Positions 35,276 to 48,175 of a stretch of 64,000 nt of DNA are shown piece by piece. This stretch comes from Nageia nagi (lineage: Eukaryota; Pinophyta): contig JBITNC010000001.1 in the NCBI GenBank assembly GCA_050084985.1, forward strand, positions 80,414,001-80,478,000. Direction: 5' to 3'. Both the position numbers and the translations under genes were made by a program. Within the stretch, counting starts at the first letter, position 1, and each line of letters opens with the position of its first letter. A model generated the notes under the pieces. That model searched no databases, had not been told where the DNA came from, and worked only from the letters and a program-made list of their open reading frames with translations.

Positions 35276-36519
35276 TCTTCCTTATATGTAACCTATCACA
35301 AAGAATACTTCATATATTATGTTCAAGGTGACTATGGATAGTGTTTTTGGGTAATGACTAGCTATGTAAAATTGTTGTCAATGGTACAATTGCAATGAGA
35401 TTTTCTAGTGGAAGTTAAAGGGTTGTTTATGAGGCTAGATACATCTTGTATTTAAAAAGAAATATTATATTGGAAAGAAAGATTGACAAGTAAGGGTACA
35501 CATTTGCATTTGAAAATCATTCATGTAAAGTTACTAAAGGTCCAATGGTGGTGGATAGAGGTAAGATGGTTAGTACTCCTTATTTACTCATTGGTATTTC
35601 TAACTAGTCCATTAATTTGCTTTTCTAAAATGAAGATGCTTTTTGTGGCACCAAATACTTATTCATAAGAGTGAAAAAGGTATGAAAATTTTACACTCAA
35701 GGAAGATTTTGCCAAAATGAGAATAAATGGACATGGGTTTTGTAAGGATTGTGTTTATGGGAACAAAAGGAGGGTTACATTCCTCAAAGTTAGCAAGGAA
35801 AGAAAGAATGAGAAGTTGGAGTTAGTACACTCAAATGTTTGGGGTTCATCTCAAGTAACTCCCTTGGTGGTTCTTCCTACTATGTAACTTTTATTGATGA
35901 TGCTAAAAGAAAAATATGGGTTTATTGTATTAATCACAAATATGTTGTATTTAACACTTTCAAGAATTGGAAGGCGTTGGATAAGAATGGGACAAGAAAA
36001 AGGTTGAAATGTCTCAAGTTATATAATGGTGGAGAATGTTGTAGCAAGGATTTTGATGAATTTGTTCACACGATGGAAAACGAATGATGTAGTTCCAAGG
36101 AAACCTGAATAAAATGGGGCTTTAGAAAGGATAATAGAATAATTATAAAATATCCAAGTTGTATGAGGCTACATGCAGGTTTACCTTTATCACTTCATAT
36201 TAGTGGTGTTTATATTATTATGTATTTGATTAACATGGATCCATGTAGTATTTTGGATGGAGTAATTTTAGAAGAGATGTGGATAGGTAAAAACATAAAT
36301 TATTATTTCCTTAAGATATTTGGGTATGAGGTTTTTCTTCATATTGACCAAGAAAATAGGAAGAAGGTAGATGCCAAGTCTCAAAAGTACTATTATGTTA
36401 GATATGCAGTTGATGGTTTGGGATATATATTATGAGATAATGCTAATTAAAAAATCATCAATAGAGATGTTATATTTAATTAAAAGTGCTTGTAAAATAA
36501 TAATTTGTAAGAAAAGGAT
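35276..36519 (+). pseudogene. Copia-D protease to integrase
   Basis: Protease continuation SSLYVTYHKEYF at 35276, then LGND-x-LCKIVVNGTIAMRF (about 35350-35410), a GAG-pre-integrase segment (about 35720-35780), and the integrase core: SYYVTFIDDAKRKIWVYC (35875-35930), then KCLKLYNGGECCSKDF, where the second catalytic Asp reads Tyr (LYNGGE for the usual S/x-D-NGGE). The C-terminal integrase part is open at 36163-36435 (SILDGVILEEMWIGK, then KIFGYEVFLHI). Frames change several times. The gene is cut at 36519 by insertion H. Confidence 0.85.
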
Positions 36520-36707
36520 TATAGCACTACCCTACTCTATACTTAACCCTAAAATTTGAGACCCTTTTTTTTAAATAATCCTTGTGAACAGACTATTATA
36601 TACAAACCTTTGATCCCACATGGACTATATGATTATGCTCTTCATACTTTACCTAGATACCACCTTCACTAGGTAAGTATTAGGGCACGTTCACCATGCA
36701 AGCCTAC

Positions 36708-36719
36708 CTCGCTAGCGAG
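36708..36719. other. CpG palindrome
   Basis: CTCGCTAGCGAG is a perfect 12-base palindrome with two CpG sites in a CpG-poor region, about 190 bases inside insertion H. Confidence 0.7.
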
Positions 36720-37841
36720 TGGTTCCCTATGATGATCATGATCTAATTTTAGTTGAGTAATGCATTCATTATCATGATTACTTTATTTCAAATTTTGAGG
36801 AACTTTTCAATATTTTATTGACTCAATTTATCGATTTCCAATTTAAGACTTCCGTTATTTCTAGACATTTTGATTTTGATATGTATACTTTAAATTCTAG
36901 AAGAGATTGTTTAGATTCACCTCCCATGTCAAGATTTAGGTATAACATTTCATCGTTTCGCATTCTAGAAGTTTCGTACTTAATTTTTCTAAAATACTTA
37001 TATTCCATAATCATTCATTCTATAATTGATTGTATAGATTCATCTTCTGTAACAATGTATTAGGTATAACCTTATTCAAGTAATTATTTAAAACCCTAAC
37101 ACATGAGTGAGTTAGGTTTTGTTATCAATAACACATCCTATTAACTTTGTAACAATCTATAAAACCATCAATGATTATGTCTAAATCCTTGCATTCAATC
37201 AAAGGCATATTTATGGAATTAAACTATGTTTAGTTTGTCTTACTATACTATATTGACCATTTAATTAGGTACTTTTTGCATCTATATCTCTAACTATATA
37301 TGAGCATGATCCTTTACTTCAATACTCTTTATTCATCTCAAAAGTATTTTCCAAATCCTATACTCTACATCTTATAATACAATGATCATAATTTTTGAAG
37401 GGTATGTTAGCTATTCTCCTTGCTAACCCCTTACATCATTATTACATCAAATTAATATCTTTAGAACTAAATAAGTCAAATACAACATTTGTATACTTCT
37501 CATCCAATAAGCTTCTTGGTAGGGAGAGGTCTTATTCTTCTCTCATGCTATCTTCTTTTTAAGAACTTTCCATGGTTTCCAAGATAAGTGGTCGTGAGTA
37601 CTAGGAGAGATTTTTTTTAGCATCATGAGGATTAGGATAGCTCTTCTCATGACCATAATACTTTATATGTACCATGCCTTAATTCATCCAATCTTACAAT
37701 CAAATTTGACACAACACTTACTTGGATTTTACTCTATTTATGGTCTCAGAAGGTTTTATTCCTTTGTTGAAGCTACCTCCCTTCCTTGACTATAGAGTAA
37801 GATTTCATTCAAAAGTATATTAACATCCAAAGAATTTTTGT

Positions 37842-37844
<3 letters not shown>

Positions 37845-37890
<46 letters not shown>
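37845..37890. repeat. (TA)n microsatellite
   Basis: About 23 uninterrupted TA units within insertion H. Confidence 0.95.
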
Positions 37891-37896
<6 letters not shown>

Positions 37897-38194
37897 CCTC
37901 AATAATAATTTACTATATTTTATTGAGACAATCCATTGACTTTATATTAATTACATAGGCTTAATCAAAAATACCACAATTTAAACAACATTATACTTAA
38001 TTAACTTTAAAAACCTTCTTAATACATTCCAAGCTCAAACAATTATAAATGTAAAACTAATCAATGTCCAAATAATTAGCTTAAATCTTTATTATATTTT
38101 TCTAGGGTCTATTGAGGTATTTGATGTAATTCATATTGAAATCATTAACCAAAGTAAAAGGTTTTATCTTTGCGCCGAGCATCACCAATTGGGT

Positions 38195-38800
38195 ATGTTG
38201 AAAAAGCCCACGCATTGTTTGTCAAAAATGCTTTGTCTATATGCCCAAAACGTTAGAAAGGGGCCAACAATTGTTTAACAGAATGATTCATCAATTTTAC
38301 ACTCCTATATACTATATAATATTTGACATAATGCCCTATCAATTTGTGGCTCCTATATGGGAACTACGAGTTGTTTGACAGCATGACTCACCGAGCTGTA
38401 ATCTAAATTCACACGTTATGCCCGAAATGGGGACATTGAGGAGAGCCCATATCACATCTGGAAAGTACCCCCTTTTTAATGAACGTATTTTAAAAAAAAG
38501 GGGCTGGTGACTTATTTGTCAAATTTTCTTATTGAAATGCCATCGTATGAACTATGATTGTTTCCCCAAATGGTTGCGCTAGAAGAACATGGGGATTTGT
38601 TAAAACGCAATTAAAAATGGCGCAAATATGTACATTATGAGGAACTTAATATTGTTTGACAAATCATCTCATCGAAATATTATTTTCTAGACCATAATGG
38701 TCATCAAATATTCCGCAAAACGAATAGATTGTGAGAGTCTGTGAGTTGTTCAACAAAATGCCTCTTCAATATGAAGTGGATACGTATGGAGGGCCTGAGA
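38195..38800 (+). pseudogene. Pentatricopeptide-repeat (PPR) gene fragment
   Basis: At least five decayed copies of the PPR signature (LF-x-K-M, R-N-x-V, W-T-x-M-I): QQLFNRMIHQF (38265), FDIMPYQF (about 38323), ELFDSMTHRAVI (38368), DLFVKF then NAIV and TMI (about 38508-38560), LILFDKSSHRNIIF then TIMV (about 38647-38702), and CELFNKMPLQYEV (about 38740). Spacing is roughly 60-140 bases, near the 31-35 residues of a PPR unit after small losses. PPR proteins bind organellar RNA; this L/S-type pattern resembles the plant PLS subgroup. Stops fall at Arg and Trp positions. It is richer in CpG than its surroundings. The family call rests on short motifs. Confidence 0.65.
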
Positions 38801-40596
38801 GTGCTTTATCAAATACCTTATCAAACCACCATCTCATAGATCATGGTGACTCAGGTAAAAATAGGAAAATGCTTAAATCGATGTTGTATACGGTTCGAAG
38901 GAGTGTCAGATCAATATCTCTTTGATAAGACAGTTTTAGGAGCGTAGGAAAATAATGAACGGATACCACAAATGGGTGTAGGACTACTCCATTGAATACG
39001 TAGTTTTAATGAAGCCATGAACGTTACAAAGTGAAATGAGATTTATACTTCAATGAATTCGTGCGACTTCCAAGAAGACAAATACCTAGTCCAACTTGGC
39101 ACAAAGGAGAGGGTTCTTGATTGGAAAACTCTATGTTATGCTTGAATGTTATTTCTCGTACCTATTCACCCATGACTCTCCTTTTTTAGGAAAGACATTA
39201 ATTTATTTTGTATTATTTTTCCCTTCTCCAACTATATGTATACAAAATGTACTTTCTATCCCACTACCATGTATAGACAATTTATACTATACAATCACAT
39301 GTCAAGGGTATCTAATGAGAAATACTATAATTTTTCCATATATCAAGTCAATGTGAAAATCAATAAGAACAATAAAATACCTTTTTCATTTACATCTAGA
39401 TAAATATATAAGGTTATAAGACAATTTATACCTACATAGTCTTATGATTTCTTCCATATTCAATTAATAGTATGAAATCTAAATCAATATCATTCTTCAT
39501 CATTTAACTCACATTAAAGTATCTAAGGGATTTAAGTCAAATGCTCAATATAAAATCTTAGTAACTAAATACTAAAATCAAGAAAAAGCACCTAAAAATT
39601 CAAATTGGATTCTTGGGGAGAGAGGTCTCCCTCTCTTCACGGAATTCAAAGCTCAAATGGAAGAGAGAGATATATGAATCCTTTTTCCTAAAGTTCTATA
39701 AGTATTTATAATCTAAAGGTGGTATAATCCTTCCAAAGTAGTTACTATTTATCCATCTCATTAACTTTATACGTAGGATGTAGGGTTTTTTTTTTGTGAG
39801 GGGTTTGGGATAATTTTGTTTGTAGGCTCTTATACCTTCCAAAATAATTTTACACCTAACATTAGGGAATAAAAGATTTTTCCAATCATGTTGCTCCTAA
39901 CAAAAAGGGACAAGTTCTGTGGGGTATTTCTCTCAATTATTTTAGCAAGGCACCAAATAGCCTTGTAAACCCCATGAAATGACAAGAACTCCTTTGATCT
40001 TTGAATTTATCTTTCTCCTAAATTTTTATTGTTGTAAAACAAAATTCATTAGTAAAAATTTAAAATTCAAATGGGTGGAATATTCCTTGTTTGAAAAATT
40101 GCTAATTTTGATTTTCTAAGCCAATTCAAGAAAACACACCACATTCTTAGCATAATATTTACATGCGAAGGTCTCTTCGTCCTGCAATTTAAGCTTTGTT
40201 AGTGTACACTCACACATACACAAGCATTACATACATCACAAGGATCGAAATACAAAATTATGGTGTGCAACTATGTGATCTACGAAAGATCTTTATGAAT
40301 TTGTCAGCAATTCAATGTCAATAATTTCTTTACTCTTACCACTTCATTCCCATAACCACTCATCTTGGCTCCTTGGGATCTCCATCTTGATTCTTTTGCT
40401 AAATCAACCCGTTACTTATGTCATGAAAAATCTCAAAGATAGCATCAATTTTCCACAAATACAGTATGTAATCATATTTCTTTAGTCAACTCATGTTCCC
40501 ATTCCTATTCGAATTTTTCAAAAATAACGAAATTTAATGGATCACTACAAAATTTCAAGAAGCATTCAATAATGAAGGTTTAACGAGGTCATTACA
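38801..40596. other. Right part of insertion H
   Basis: No domain recognised. Short frames near 39096 have no known relatives that I can name. Confidence 0.4.
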
Positions 40597-40601
40597 AGGA
40601 T

Positions 40602-42333
40602 AAGGATACCAAGTATATGATACTTGATGATATTGGTGAGAAAAGAGAACCAAGGGCTCAAGGAGATCCCCAATAATAAGATCCCCAAACTCCACTTGTT
40701 GTTAGAAGATTTGCAAGATTAAGAAAAGTACTAGAATGCTTCTCTCCCTCACTTTATTATGTGTTATATATTGATGTTGGTGAGCTAAAATATAATAATT
40801 AGGCTACGAAAATGAATACCCAAAATAAGTGGGATCTTTTTATGAATGAAGAGATGGATTATTTGATTCATAACCAAACTTGGGATTTGGTTGAGCTACC
40901 CAAAGGTAAGAATACTTTGACTAAAAAATGGGTATATAAGTTAGAAGATGAGATGGGAAGATAAAAGAGATATAATGCAAGGCTTTTGGTTAAGGTTTTT
41001 TCTCAAAATAAAGGTATAAACTTTTAATAGGTCTTTTCACCAATTGTTAAAATGACCTATACTAGAGTTATTTTCAGTATTATGGCTATAGAAAATTTGC
41101 ATATTAAGTAACTAGATGTTAATACATATTTCCTTCATGGGGATTTGGAGGAGGATGTTTACATGAATCAACTGAAAGGTTTTGAGGTTAAGGGTTAGGA
41201 GGATTATGTGTGTAAATTAAAGAAGAGCTTGTATGGCCTTAAACAAAATCCAAGGTCATGGTACTTAATGTTTGATCACTTTATGGCTAACCAAAAGTTT
41301 ATGAGATGCAAATATGACCATTGTGTATTTCAAGAAGATTAATAATGGAAATTATGTTATCTTGCTATTGTATATGGATGACATGTTGGTTGCAAGTTCT
41401 TGTATTGAAGACATTGTTGACCTCAAGAAGAAGTTAGTAAACACTTTTTCCATGAAGTATTTGGAAGAGATCAAACAAATTATTGGCATGAGTATCACAA
41501 GAAACAACGAGAACTGCATGTTAAAGTTGTATCAAGAATATTACATTAAGAAGTTACTAAAATAGTTCAACATGGAGGATGAAAAAGCAGTTATTACATC
41601 TTTAGAAAAGCACTTCAAACTCACCAAATATTTATATCCTAAGAAATAAAAGGAAAAAGAGCATATGGATAAGGTTCCTTATTCTTCAACATTTAGGTGT
41701 TTGATGTATGCCATGTTATGCACAATACTAGACATAGCACAAGAAATAGTAGTTGTGAGTATATTTATGAACAATCCTAAAAAGGATCATTAGGAACCAA
41801 TTAAATGGATTCTCAATAATTTGAGAGGTACTGCCAATTACTCTTTAAATTTTGGATGTCCTTATATTTTCTTGTAAGGATATTTGGACTTATATATGGA
41901 AAGAGATCATGATGGTGGAAGGATCACTGCAGGGTACATCGTTACCGTAGGTGGAGAAGCAGTTAGTTGGATATACAAACTACAATAAGTAGTTTCCCTT
42001 TAAAGCAAGGAAGAAAAGTATGTGGATTCTACTAAATCTAGAAAGGAGTTAATTTGGTTTCACATATTGATGATGGATTTCGTAAAGCAGTATGAAGATG
42101 TTAGATTGTGGAGTGATAGCCAGAGTGTTAAACACCTCATTAAGAACTTGGCTTTTCATTCAAGAACTAAACATATACAACTCATGTATTACTTCATAAG
42201 GTTAGTAATGGAGGTTGGTTATTTGAAGTTGAGTAAAATACATATAATTAAAAATCCTATTAATATGCCTACAAAAAAATTAACAAGGGAGAAGTTAAGT
42301 TTTTTCTCAAATTCTATTAGCCTTAAAAAATAA
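40602..42333 (+). pseudogene. Copia-D reverse transcriptase and RNase H
   Basis: Resumes after AGGAT with KDTKYMILDDIGEK. RT blocks follow: NKWDLFMNEEMDYLI and NQTWDLVELPKG (about 40830-40910), KKSLYGLKQNPRSWY (about 41222-41265), and the catalytic YMDD box (41371-41382). RNase H shows GEAVSWIYKLQ (about 41955) and AFHSRTKHIQLMYYFIR (42151-42200). The end of the polyprotein is at 42333. The catalytic box is intact but TAA and TAG codons and frameshifts break the gene throughout. Confidence 0.9.
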
Positions 42334-42410
42334 GTATTCATGGTGAGAAGTTTTTAGTTCTTGATTGTAGTGCAGTGCAACGCAGTGTAATTAAACTCCA
42401 AATTAGATAT

Positions 42411-43124
42411 TATTGAAAATGAATCCTAATTCTTGGGCTAGGTATAAGTTTTTTCACTTTATTTTCTAATCAATATGTGTAGGGCTGATATGTAGGGCCA
42501 ATCGACCAGTAAGAGGCCAATCATCATAATCATTTAGTTGATCAACAATCATCTTATCAATCTTGTTGTAGGAAAAATATGCGATATAATATATTTCAAT
42601 TACATTCAACCTTGATATGAATGATTTGATATCAACATTAGTATAATGGTGGACAATTATATTTTCAGAGGTATAAAAACTCTATTTTGAACATGTAAAC
42701 CCACTATTGCTTTGTTCTATATTTAGAACTAAAATTATCTTTTGATGGTGGATCTATTGCATGGTTTTCTACTCCAATAATGCTTAGAAATAGGCTTATG
42801 GTGGTTTATTATCAATCCATAGATTCCATTGTAATTGATTGATGATTTGAAAGAGTTTGAAAGAGAAATTGAGTTTTGTATTGTTAGGATTCTTATGAAC
42901 CAAAGAGAAGGTTATGATAGTAGTTTGTTGGTTGAATCTCTTATTTATAATAAATGATTAAAAACTTCTCCATCGATTTAACTTATACTAGGTTAACCAT
43001 TTTAAAATTTATCTCTCCTTTTAATAATTATTTATGATTATTTTAATTGCTCATTACAATTATTTTGTAAAGTAGTAGAGATTGAATTGTTTAACTTTAT
43101 TTTTATATAGTACAAATCCTAACA
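42411..43124 (+). repeat. Copia-D 3' LTR
   Basis: 714 bases, beginning TATTG (TG in the 5' copy, so G changed to A) and ending CCTAACA. It lacks the CACTA-like insertion. Confidence 0.85.
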
Positions 43125-44364
43125 TATAGTGGGTGATAAGGTGTATACAATAATTTATGAAGTTCAAAGGGCTCACCATGTCCTCCATGATGTGAGCTCT
43201 ACCTTTTTAGCACTCATTCCTAAAATGGATGGAGCTAGATTTTAGGCCCATTAACCTCTACAACACTCTATACAAAATTCTAATCAAGATAATGGCTAAC
43301 AAGATTGAATTCATCCTTGCTTTCATTATTTATTATAATCAAGTAGGTTTTATTATATGAAGGAAAATTCTTTATATTTCTATCATAATATATGAGGTAA
43401 TACATTCAATTTATAAAACAAGAAAGGTTGGCCTTCTATTTAAACTTGACATGACTAAGAATTATGATATGGTTTTAGTTTTTAACTAATAAATGACCAA
43501 ACTTGGATTTCATCATGATTTAATTAACTTGAGCAATAAAAACATATTCTCTACTATGTTTTTATCCTAATGAATGGAATGCCTACAAGGTATTTTAAGA
43601 GACATAGGAATTTATATAAAGGGAACCTTCCATGGTATTTAACCACCACCTTGGTTTTATTGATGGTATTTAACCAATATGTATGACTCTCATCCTAGTA
43701 TCTCATTAATGATTAGTTTTTCATGACACCATTTTAGCCACTTATTTTTCAATTCCACAAGCCAAGAAGTTAAGATATTTTTTTAGTTTCTATGAAAAGG
43801 TTATGGAACAAAAAGAAAATTACTTTAAGATTAAAGTATTCTTCCTTAATATTTCTCAATGAGGTAATGTAGAATAGAAATACTTTTTTATTATCACTTA
43901 GGGTACCTACCTTCTACCTACTTGGTAATGTTTACCTTCAAAGGGATCATATTATGGGACTAATTAATTGATTGAAAAAGGAATAAATTATAAAGATGAA
44001 AGGGTTCCCTTCTTATTCAAGTTGGGAAATCTCAATTAGTCAATTCATTGCTTTAAAACATCAAAATCTATTTCATGTATCTATTCATAATAACTACCAA
44101 AACCTATGAAGATTTTAAACAAATCTAAAAAATCATTTTCATGTTCTAGCTTAGAAGAGAGAAGGAGGTTAGCCTTGATGGATTGTGACTAATCTTTCAC
44201 ATTGAAAGAAGTAGGAGGATTTGAAATCAAAAAGTTGGACATGGTAAATAAATCTCTCATGGCTAATATAGGGTATAAATTCTTAATTAAAAATAAATTT
44301 GGATTGATCCAAATCTTATTAGAAAAGTACCTTAGGAATGGAGGAGACACAATTGAGTAGCAAA
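43125..44364 (+). pseudogene. L1 ORF2 remnant, RT and downstream region
   Basis: RT blocks PINLYNTLYKILIKIMANKI (about 43239-43300), NQVGFII (about 43337), and KVGLLFKLDMTKNYDMV (about 43426-43475). Later, GGFEIKKLDMVNKSLMANIG (about 44215-44275) matches the region after RT. The copy is broken by stops and frameshifts and is cut at 44364 by Copia-B. Confidence 0.8.
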
Positions 44365-45443
44365 TGTTGGAATGTATAATGCATTATTGTAAGGTCTCTT
44401 AGTAAAATTCACTTAATACTTAAAGGTATCCCTAGATACCTTATGTATTTAGTGAATATGATAATGCAAATTTACTAATACTCAAAAGCAAGGTTTATTT
44501 TAAGAGCCCCTCTATGAAACTCCCTTAGAAAATTTATGGTGAATCTGAATTAGAATATTTTAAAAATATCAATGAGTTTTATAAATGTTTAGAGAATAAT
44601 AGCTATTTTTCTAAAAAAAATTAAAAAATTTGGCAATTTGGTTCAAAAATTTTAAAAAAATATAAAATTGTGGCAAATTGGACCTTTTTACAACTCCCAA
44701 TAATAGCCATTTCACATGTTTAGGATACTTAAAATTCACTTATTAGAGAATATTCATAGCTAAAATAAACCCTTATTAAAATTATCCCTAGATACCTTTT
44801 AGGTATGTATGTGGCTATCCTCTCACCAAATTCAACCATATACTTTAGGGATTTATGCAATACATCTTGAGGGTTTATACCTCAAATCATCCAAAATAAT
44901 CAAGTTGAACGAATCAAGGCCAAAATCATCCATATTCAAGCACCCATTACAAATATGAGCCTACTCCAACAATTTTCAACCATTTTCATATGATTGAATT
45001 TGGTAGGAGGATACCCTTATCCTCTAAGAATTTATGAATAAAATAATGTGACTTGTCCTACACTCCATATCATGAGCATGCCCCTTTAGTAAAAGGATGA
45101 TGCATGTTATGACATTATACAATTGTTAAAATGATAATCCAAGGGAAGATTTTGTCCTATAAATAGAGGGTCCTCTCGTTAATATTACTCACTCAAGTAA
45201 TAGCAAAGTTATGCTCTAGGATTGTTAGTAGAAGTGAGAAATAGTTATTGTAAGAGAGTGCTCTTTAAGAATAATAAGATCTTAGATTAGTGGATGTACT
45301 TCCATGCTTAGAGGAACCACTTTATACTAGTATCAACTTTATGATATTGGCTATTATGTTTATGTTATTGTGATGATATTTTAGATAGCTTTCATGAGAT
45401 CTTGGTAGAAGAGGAATTTAGTCATTTAGGCTTATTTATCTCA
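44365..45443 (+). repeat. Copia-B 5' LTR
   Basis: 1079 bases, start TGTTGGAATG, end ATCTCA. TATA box TATAAATAGAG at 45158-45168; AGAGGAACCACTTTATA near 45309 matches the Copia-A LTR. The left border is set by TG and the break in L1 sequence; the right border by the primer site. Confidence 0.75.
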
Positions 45444-45445
45444 AT

Positions 45446-45458
45446 TGGTATCAGAGCC
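45446..45458 (+). other. Copia-B primer binding site
   Basis: TGGTATCAGAGCC, an exact match to the plant initiator-methionine tRNA complement. Confidence 0.95.
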
Positions 45459-45959
45459 ATCATTGAAGGCTTCTCTTCAACATATCAGAGGTCATTACTA
45501 CTTCTTCTCCCTACTTCATTAGTGAGGTAATATCTATTTTAAGGTATAACATATGTCTTTTATTTTTTGGGATTATTTTCAATAGTGCTAACATATTTTT
45601 ATTATATGTTAGTTCAATTATTTTTGAAAAAATTGCTTACATGTTATTGCTATGCAATTTTTTTTACTAACATTATTTTGTTAGTTGCAAATTTTTTTTG
45701 AGAAACTTTTCTTTAAATATAGCAATAATGTATTGTAATATTTTTTTCATAAAACTTGTTATAGTTTAAAATTACAATTTTTTTGAAATATTAAAAATTT
45801 GCAATTTTTTACACTAATATTTTGTATAGAAATGTTAAAAAGAGTTGCAATTTTGTTTACATTAACAACTTTACAAATATATCATTATTTCAATAAAATT
45901 TTTGCAATACTTTTTTTACAAAATTGTTACAAAATAATAATAATAATAAGGAGAAGCAT

Positions 45960-46063
<104 letters not shown>

Positions 46064-46309
46064 CTCATTATTTGTTAATATATATATTTTTAAAAGTTTA
46101 TATTTAAAAATGGATATTTTCTAATTAAAAAAAAAGGGAAGGTGCATTTTTTTAAAATAAAAACTACTGTAAAAAAATGGTATGAGCTCCATTAAAGAGT
46201 AGCTGAAACATTTTTTAAATAATAAAAATAGATTTTTTTTCAAATAAAAATATTTTTTAATAAAAATAAAAAATAAAAAAGAGAAGAAGGGAGGTCATCC
46301 CCAAGGCCT

Positions 46310-46800
46310 TCCCAATGGTAACCCCCCACTCATCCCACCCTAATCATTGCCATCAACCACCCATTATCCAACTTGTACCCCCACCAATGATGTATCTTAT
46401 GATGCACCATAAAATACCTTACCCCACCCCCTTGCTATAGTGCCATGACCACCCTACCCATAGCACCCTAACGACCCTCCCTTTGATGCTTCTTAAATCT
46501 ACACATCCCTCCCACCTCTACTCCAACCTAATCCCACTCCCCTATAGTCAACCTTACCCCCCCACACCCCCTCATGTCCCTTCCCACCCCTCTCACATCA
46601 CTCGTTTTCCTCCCCCCTTTCACCCTTATGTCACTTCACAACATGAACCCACTTCCTCCCCCTCTTCCCTTGTATAACACTCCCCACCCTGCTCATCACA
46701 CATGTACCCAACCCTTACGTTGTATTCCCCCCCCATCGCCACCCATGCTCCACATTATCCAAATACCTTATGTGACCCCTACCATCCCTCCAAATTCATG
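46310..46800. other. C-rich strand-asymmetric block
   Basis: On the plus strand C greatly outnumbers G over about 490 bases, with repeated CCCACC and CCCCC runs. The proline-rich frames show no domain and are probably not coding. Confidence 0.6.
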
Positions 46801-47114
46801 TTGACTCCATGTGTAAAATACCATGAAGAACATGGATCAATTTTTCATAATAGTTTATTTTTTATTATGTAATTATTTTTGAGTTTAATTCTAATACAAT
46901 TTTCAAATATAAGTTTTGAGAAATTTTTTTATCTTTGGTTAAACATATTTTTTCCCTTTAAAGAGGGATAATACTAATGAGAAAATGGAGGAACTTGCTT
47001 TCTAGGAAGTGCATTAATTGCACTTACGATTGCAGGTGGGAAAGAGACTTGTCCAATTTAAATATTGGTATTAATTTTATTTTTGAAGTTTGATACAAAC
47101 TTGTATTATTTTAA

Positions 47115-47290
47115 AAAGTAGATATTTTTTTAAGTGGGGAGCTATATAATTTTTTAAAAGGTGGATATTACTTTAAAAGTGAGGAGCTATATATTTTTTA
47201 AAAAGGTGGATATTACTTTAAAAGTGGGGAGCTATATATTTTTTAAAAAAGGTGGATATTATTTTAAAAATGGGGAGTTATTTTTTGGAA
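47115..47290 (+). repeat. 45-base tandem repeat with GGGGAG core
   Basis: Four units, starting about 47115, 47160, 47205 and 47251. Each has TTTAAAA or a similar arm, GTGGGGAGCTATAT, then TTTTTTAAAA, so each unit can fold with the G-rich part in the loop, as in the Copia-A and Copia-C leader hairpins. Confidence 0.8.
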
Positions 47291-48175
47291 ATTTGTTGAG
47301 GATAATAGTTAAATTTTATGAGGAGTTTTTCAAAAATATTTTTTTTGGGATTTATTTTTAAAAAATTTGGAGTTAATTTTTTTGAAAAAAAATGGGGATT
47401 CTAAAATTCTAAGTATTTTTAATAAGGGGAGTTTAATTTAACTTTTTATTTTTAACTTTATGGATAATGGGGTAAATTCCTTGTATATATGTTTTCAAAA
47501 AGGGAGTTAATTCTTTTGAAAGGGGTGACTCTTTTACGTAAGGGGTGTCTTTTAAGAGGCAAATTTAAGCATGATGTTATTTTTTAAGTAAGATGTATTT
47601 TCCCAAAAATTAAGGGGTAAACCTTGAAACAAAGTATTAATTTTTTAGCAAATATTTTTGATGAACTCATGTAATTTCATTTTGAATGATGGTCTCTTAG
47701 GTTTAAATCTTATATGATGTATCATTTTAAGCACTATACTTTATGCATCTTTGCTTTATTTTTTGTAAATATCATAAATATTGAAAGTGCACCCCTTAAA
47801 ATGAATATATTCACATATTTTATTTCATAACATGACTTATTTGGAGAGCCACAAGGGGAGTAAGGTATACTAGAGCCTTTAGTTCATTGATCCAAATGGT
47901 GTGAATTTTATACTTCTTAATTACCCCTAAGTCCTATTTTAGTCTAAACATAACTCCATTTAGGAGGATAGGCATATGTGTTGTGATACCACATATATGC
48001 ACATCCATTTAGGGATAATCCTAATAACCTAGGAGGACAGCATGAAACTTAATCAAGATAATAATTTAGTTGATCTAACATATGTCACACCCTTGAAAAA
48101 TAGCTAGTACTCCTGCTTGTGGAAATATATTGCTAGCCAAGGGGAACTAGTTGAGGATTGGTAGGACTTGGACTC

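Larger units (their letters stand above)
36520..40596. mobile_element. Insertion H, LTR-like, carrying a PPR gene fragment
   Basis: Exact 5-base duplication AGGAT (36515-36519, 40597-40601) between the integrase and RT parts of Copia-D. Its right end is GAGGTCATTACA, like the ends of unit F; its left end TATAGCACTACCC is a plausible worn match. The 4077 bases include a (TA)n microsatellite (37845-37890), a CpG palindrome (36708-36719) and a decayed pentatricopeptide-repeat sequence (38195-38800). No retroelement protein is visible. Confidence 0.6.
9371..43124 (+). mobile_element. Copia-D, an old LTR retrotransposon stretched by nested insertions
   Basis: A 5' LTR begins TGTTGGGAATG at 9371 and ends near 11167; a 3' LTR runs 42411-43124. 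The flanks TACAA (9366-9370) and TATAG (43125-43129) differ only by transitions, consistent with a worn 5-base target duplication. Internal pieces lie in order: primer site 11170, gag 11254-11985, protease to integrase 35276-36519, RT to RNase H 40602-42333. Insertions account for about 28 kb of the 33.75 kb. The two LTRs differ at many positions, so this is among the oldest insertions here. Confidence 0.85.

Noticed and set aside
46483-46804. Proline/histidine-rich proteins
   Set aside because: Low-complexity C-rich DNA; two overlapping frames are equally open.
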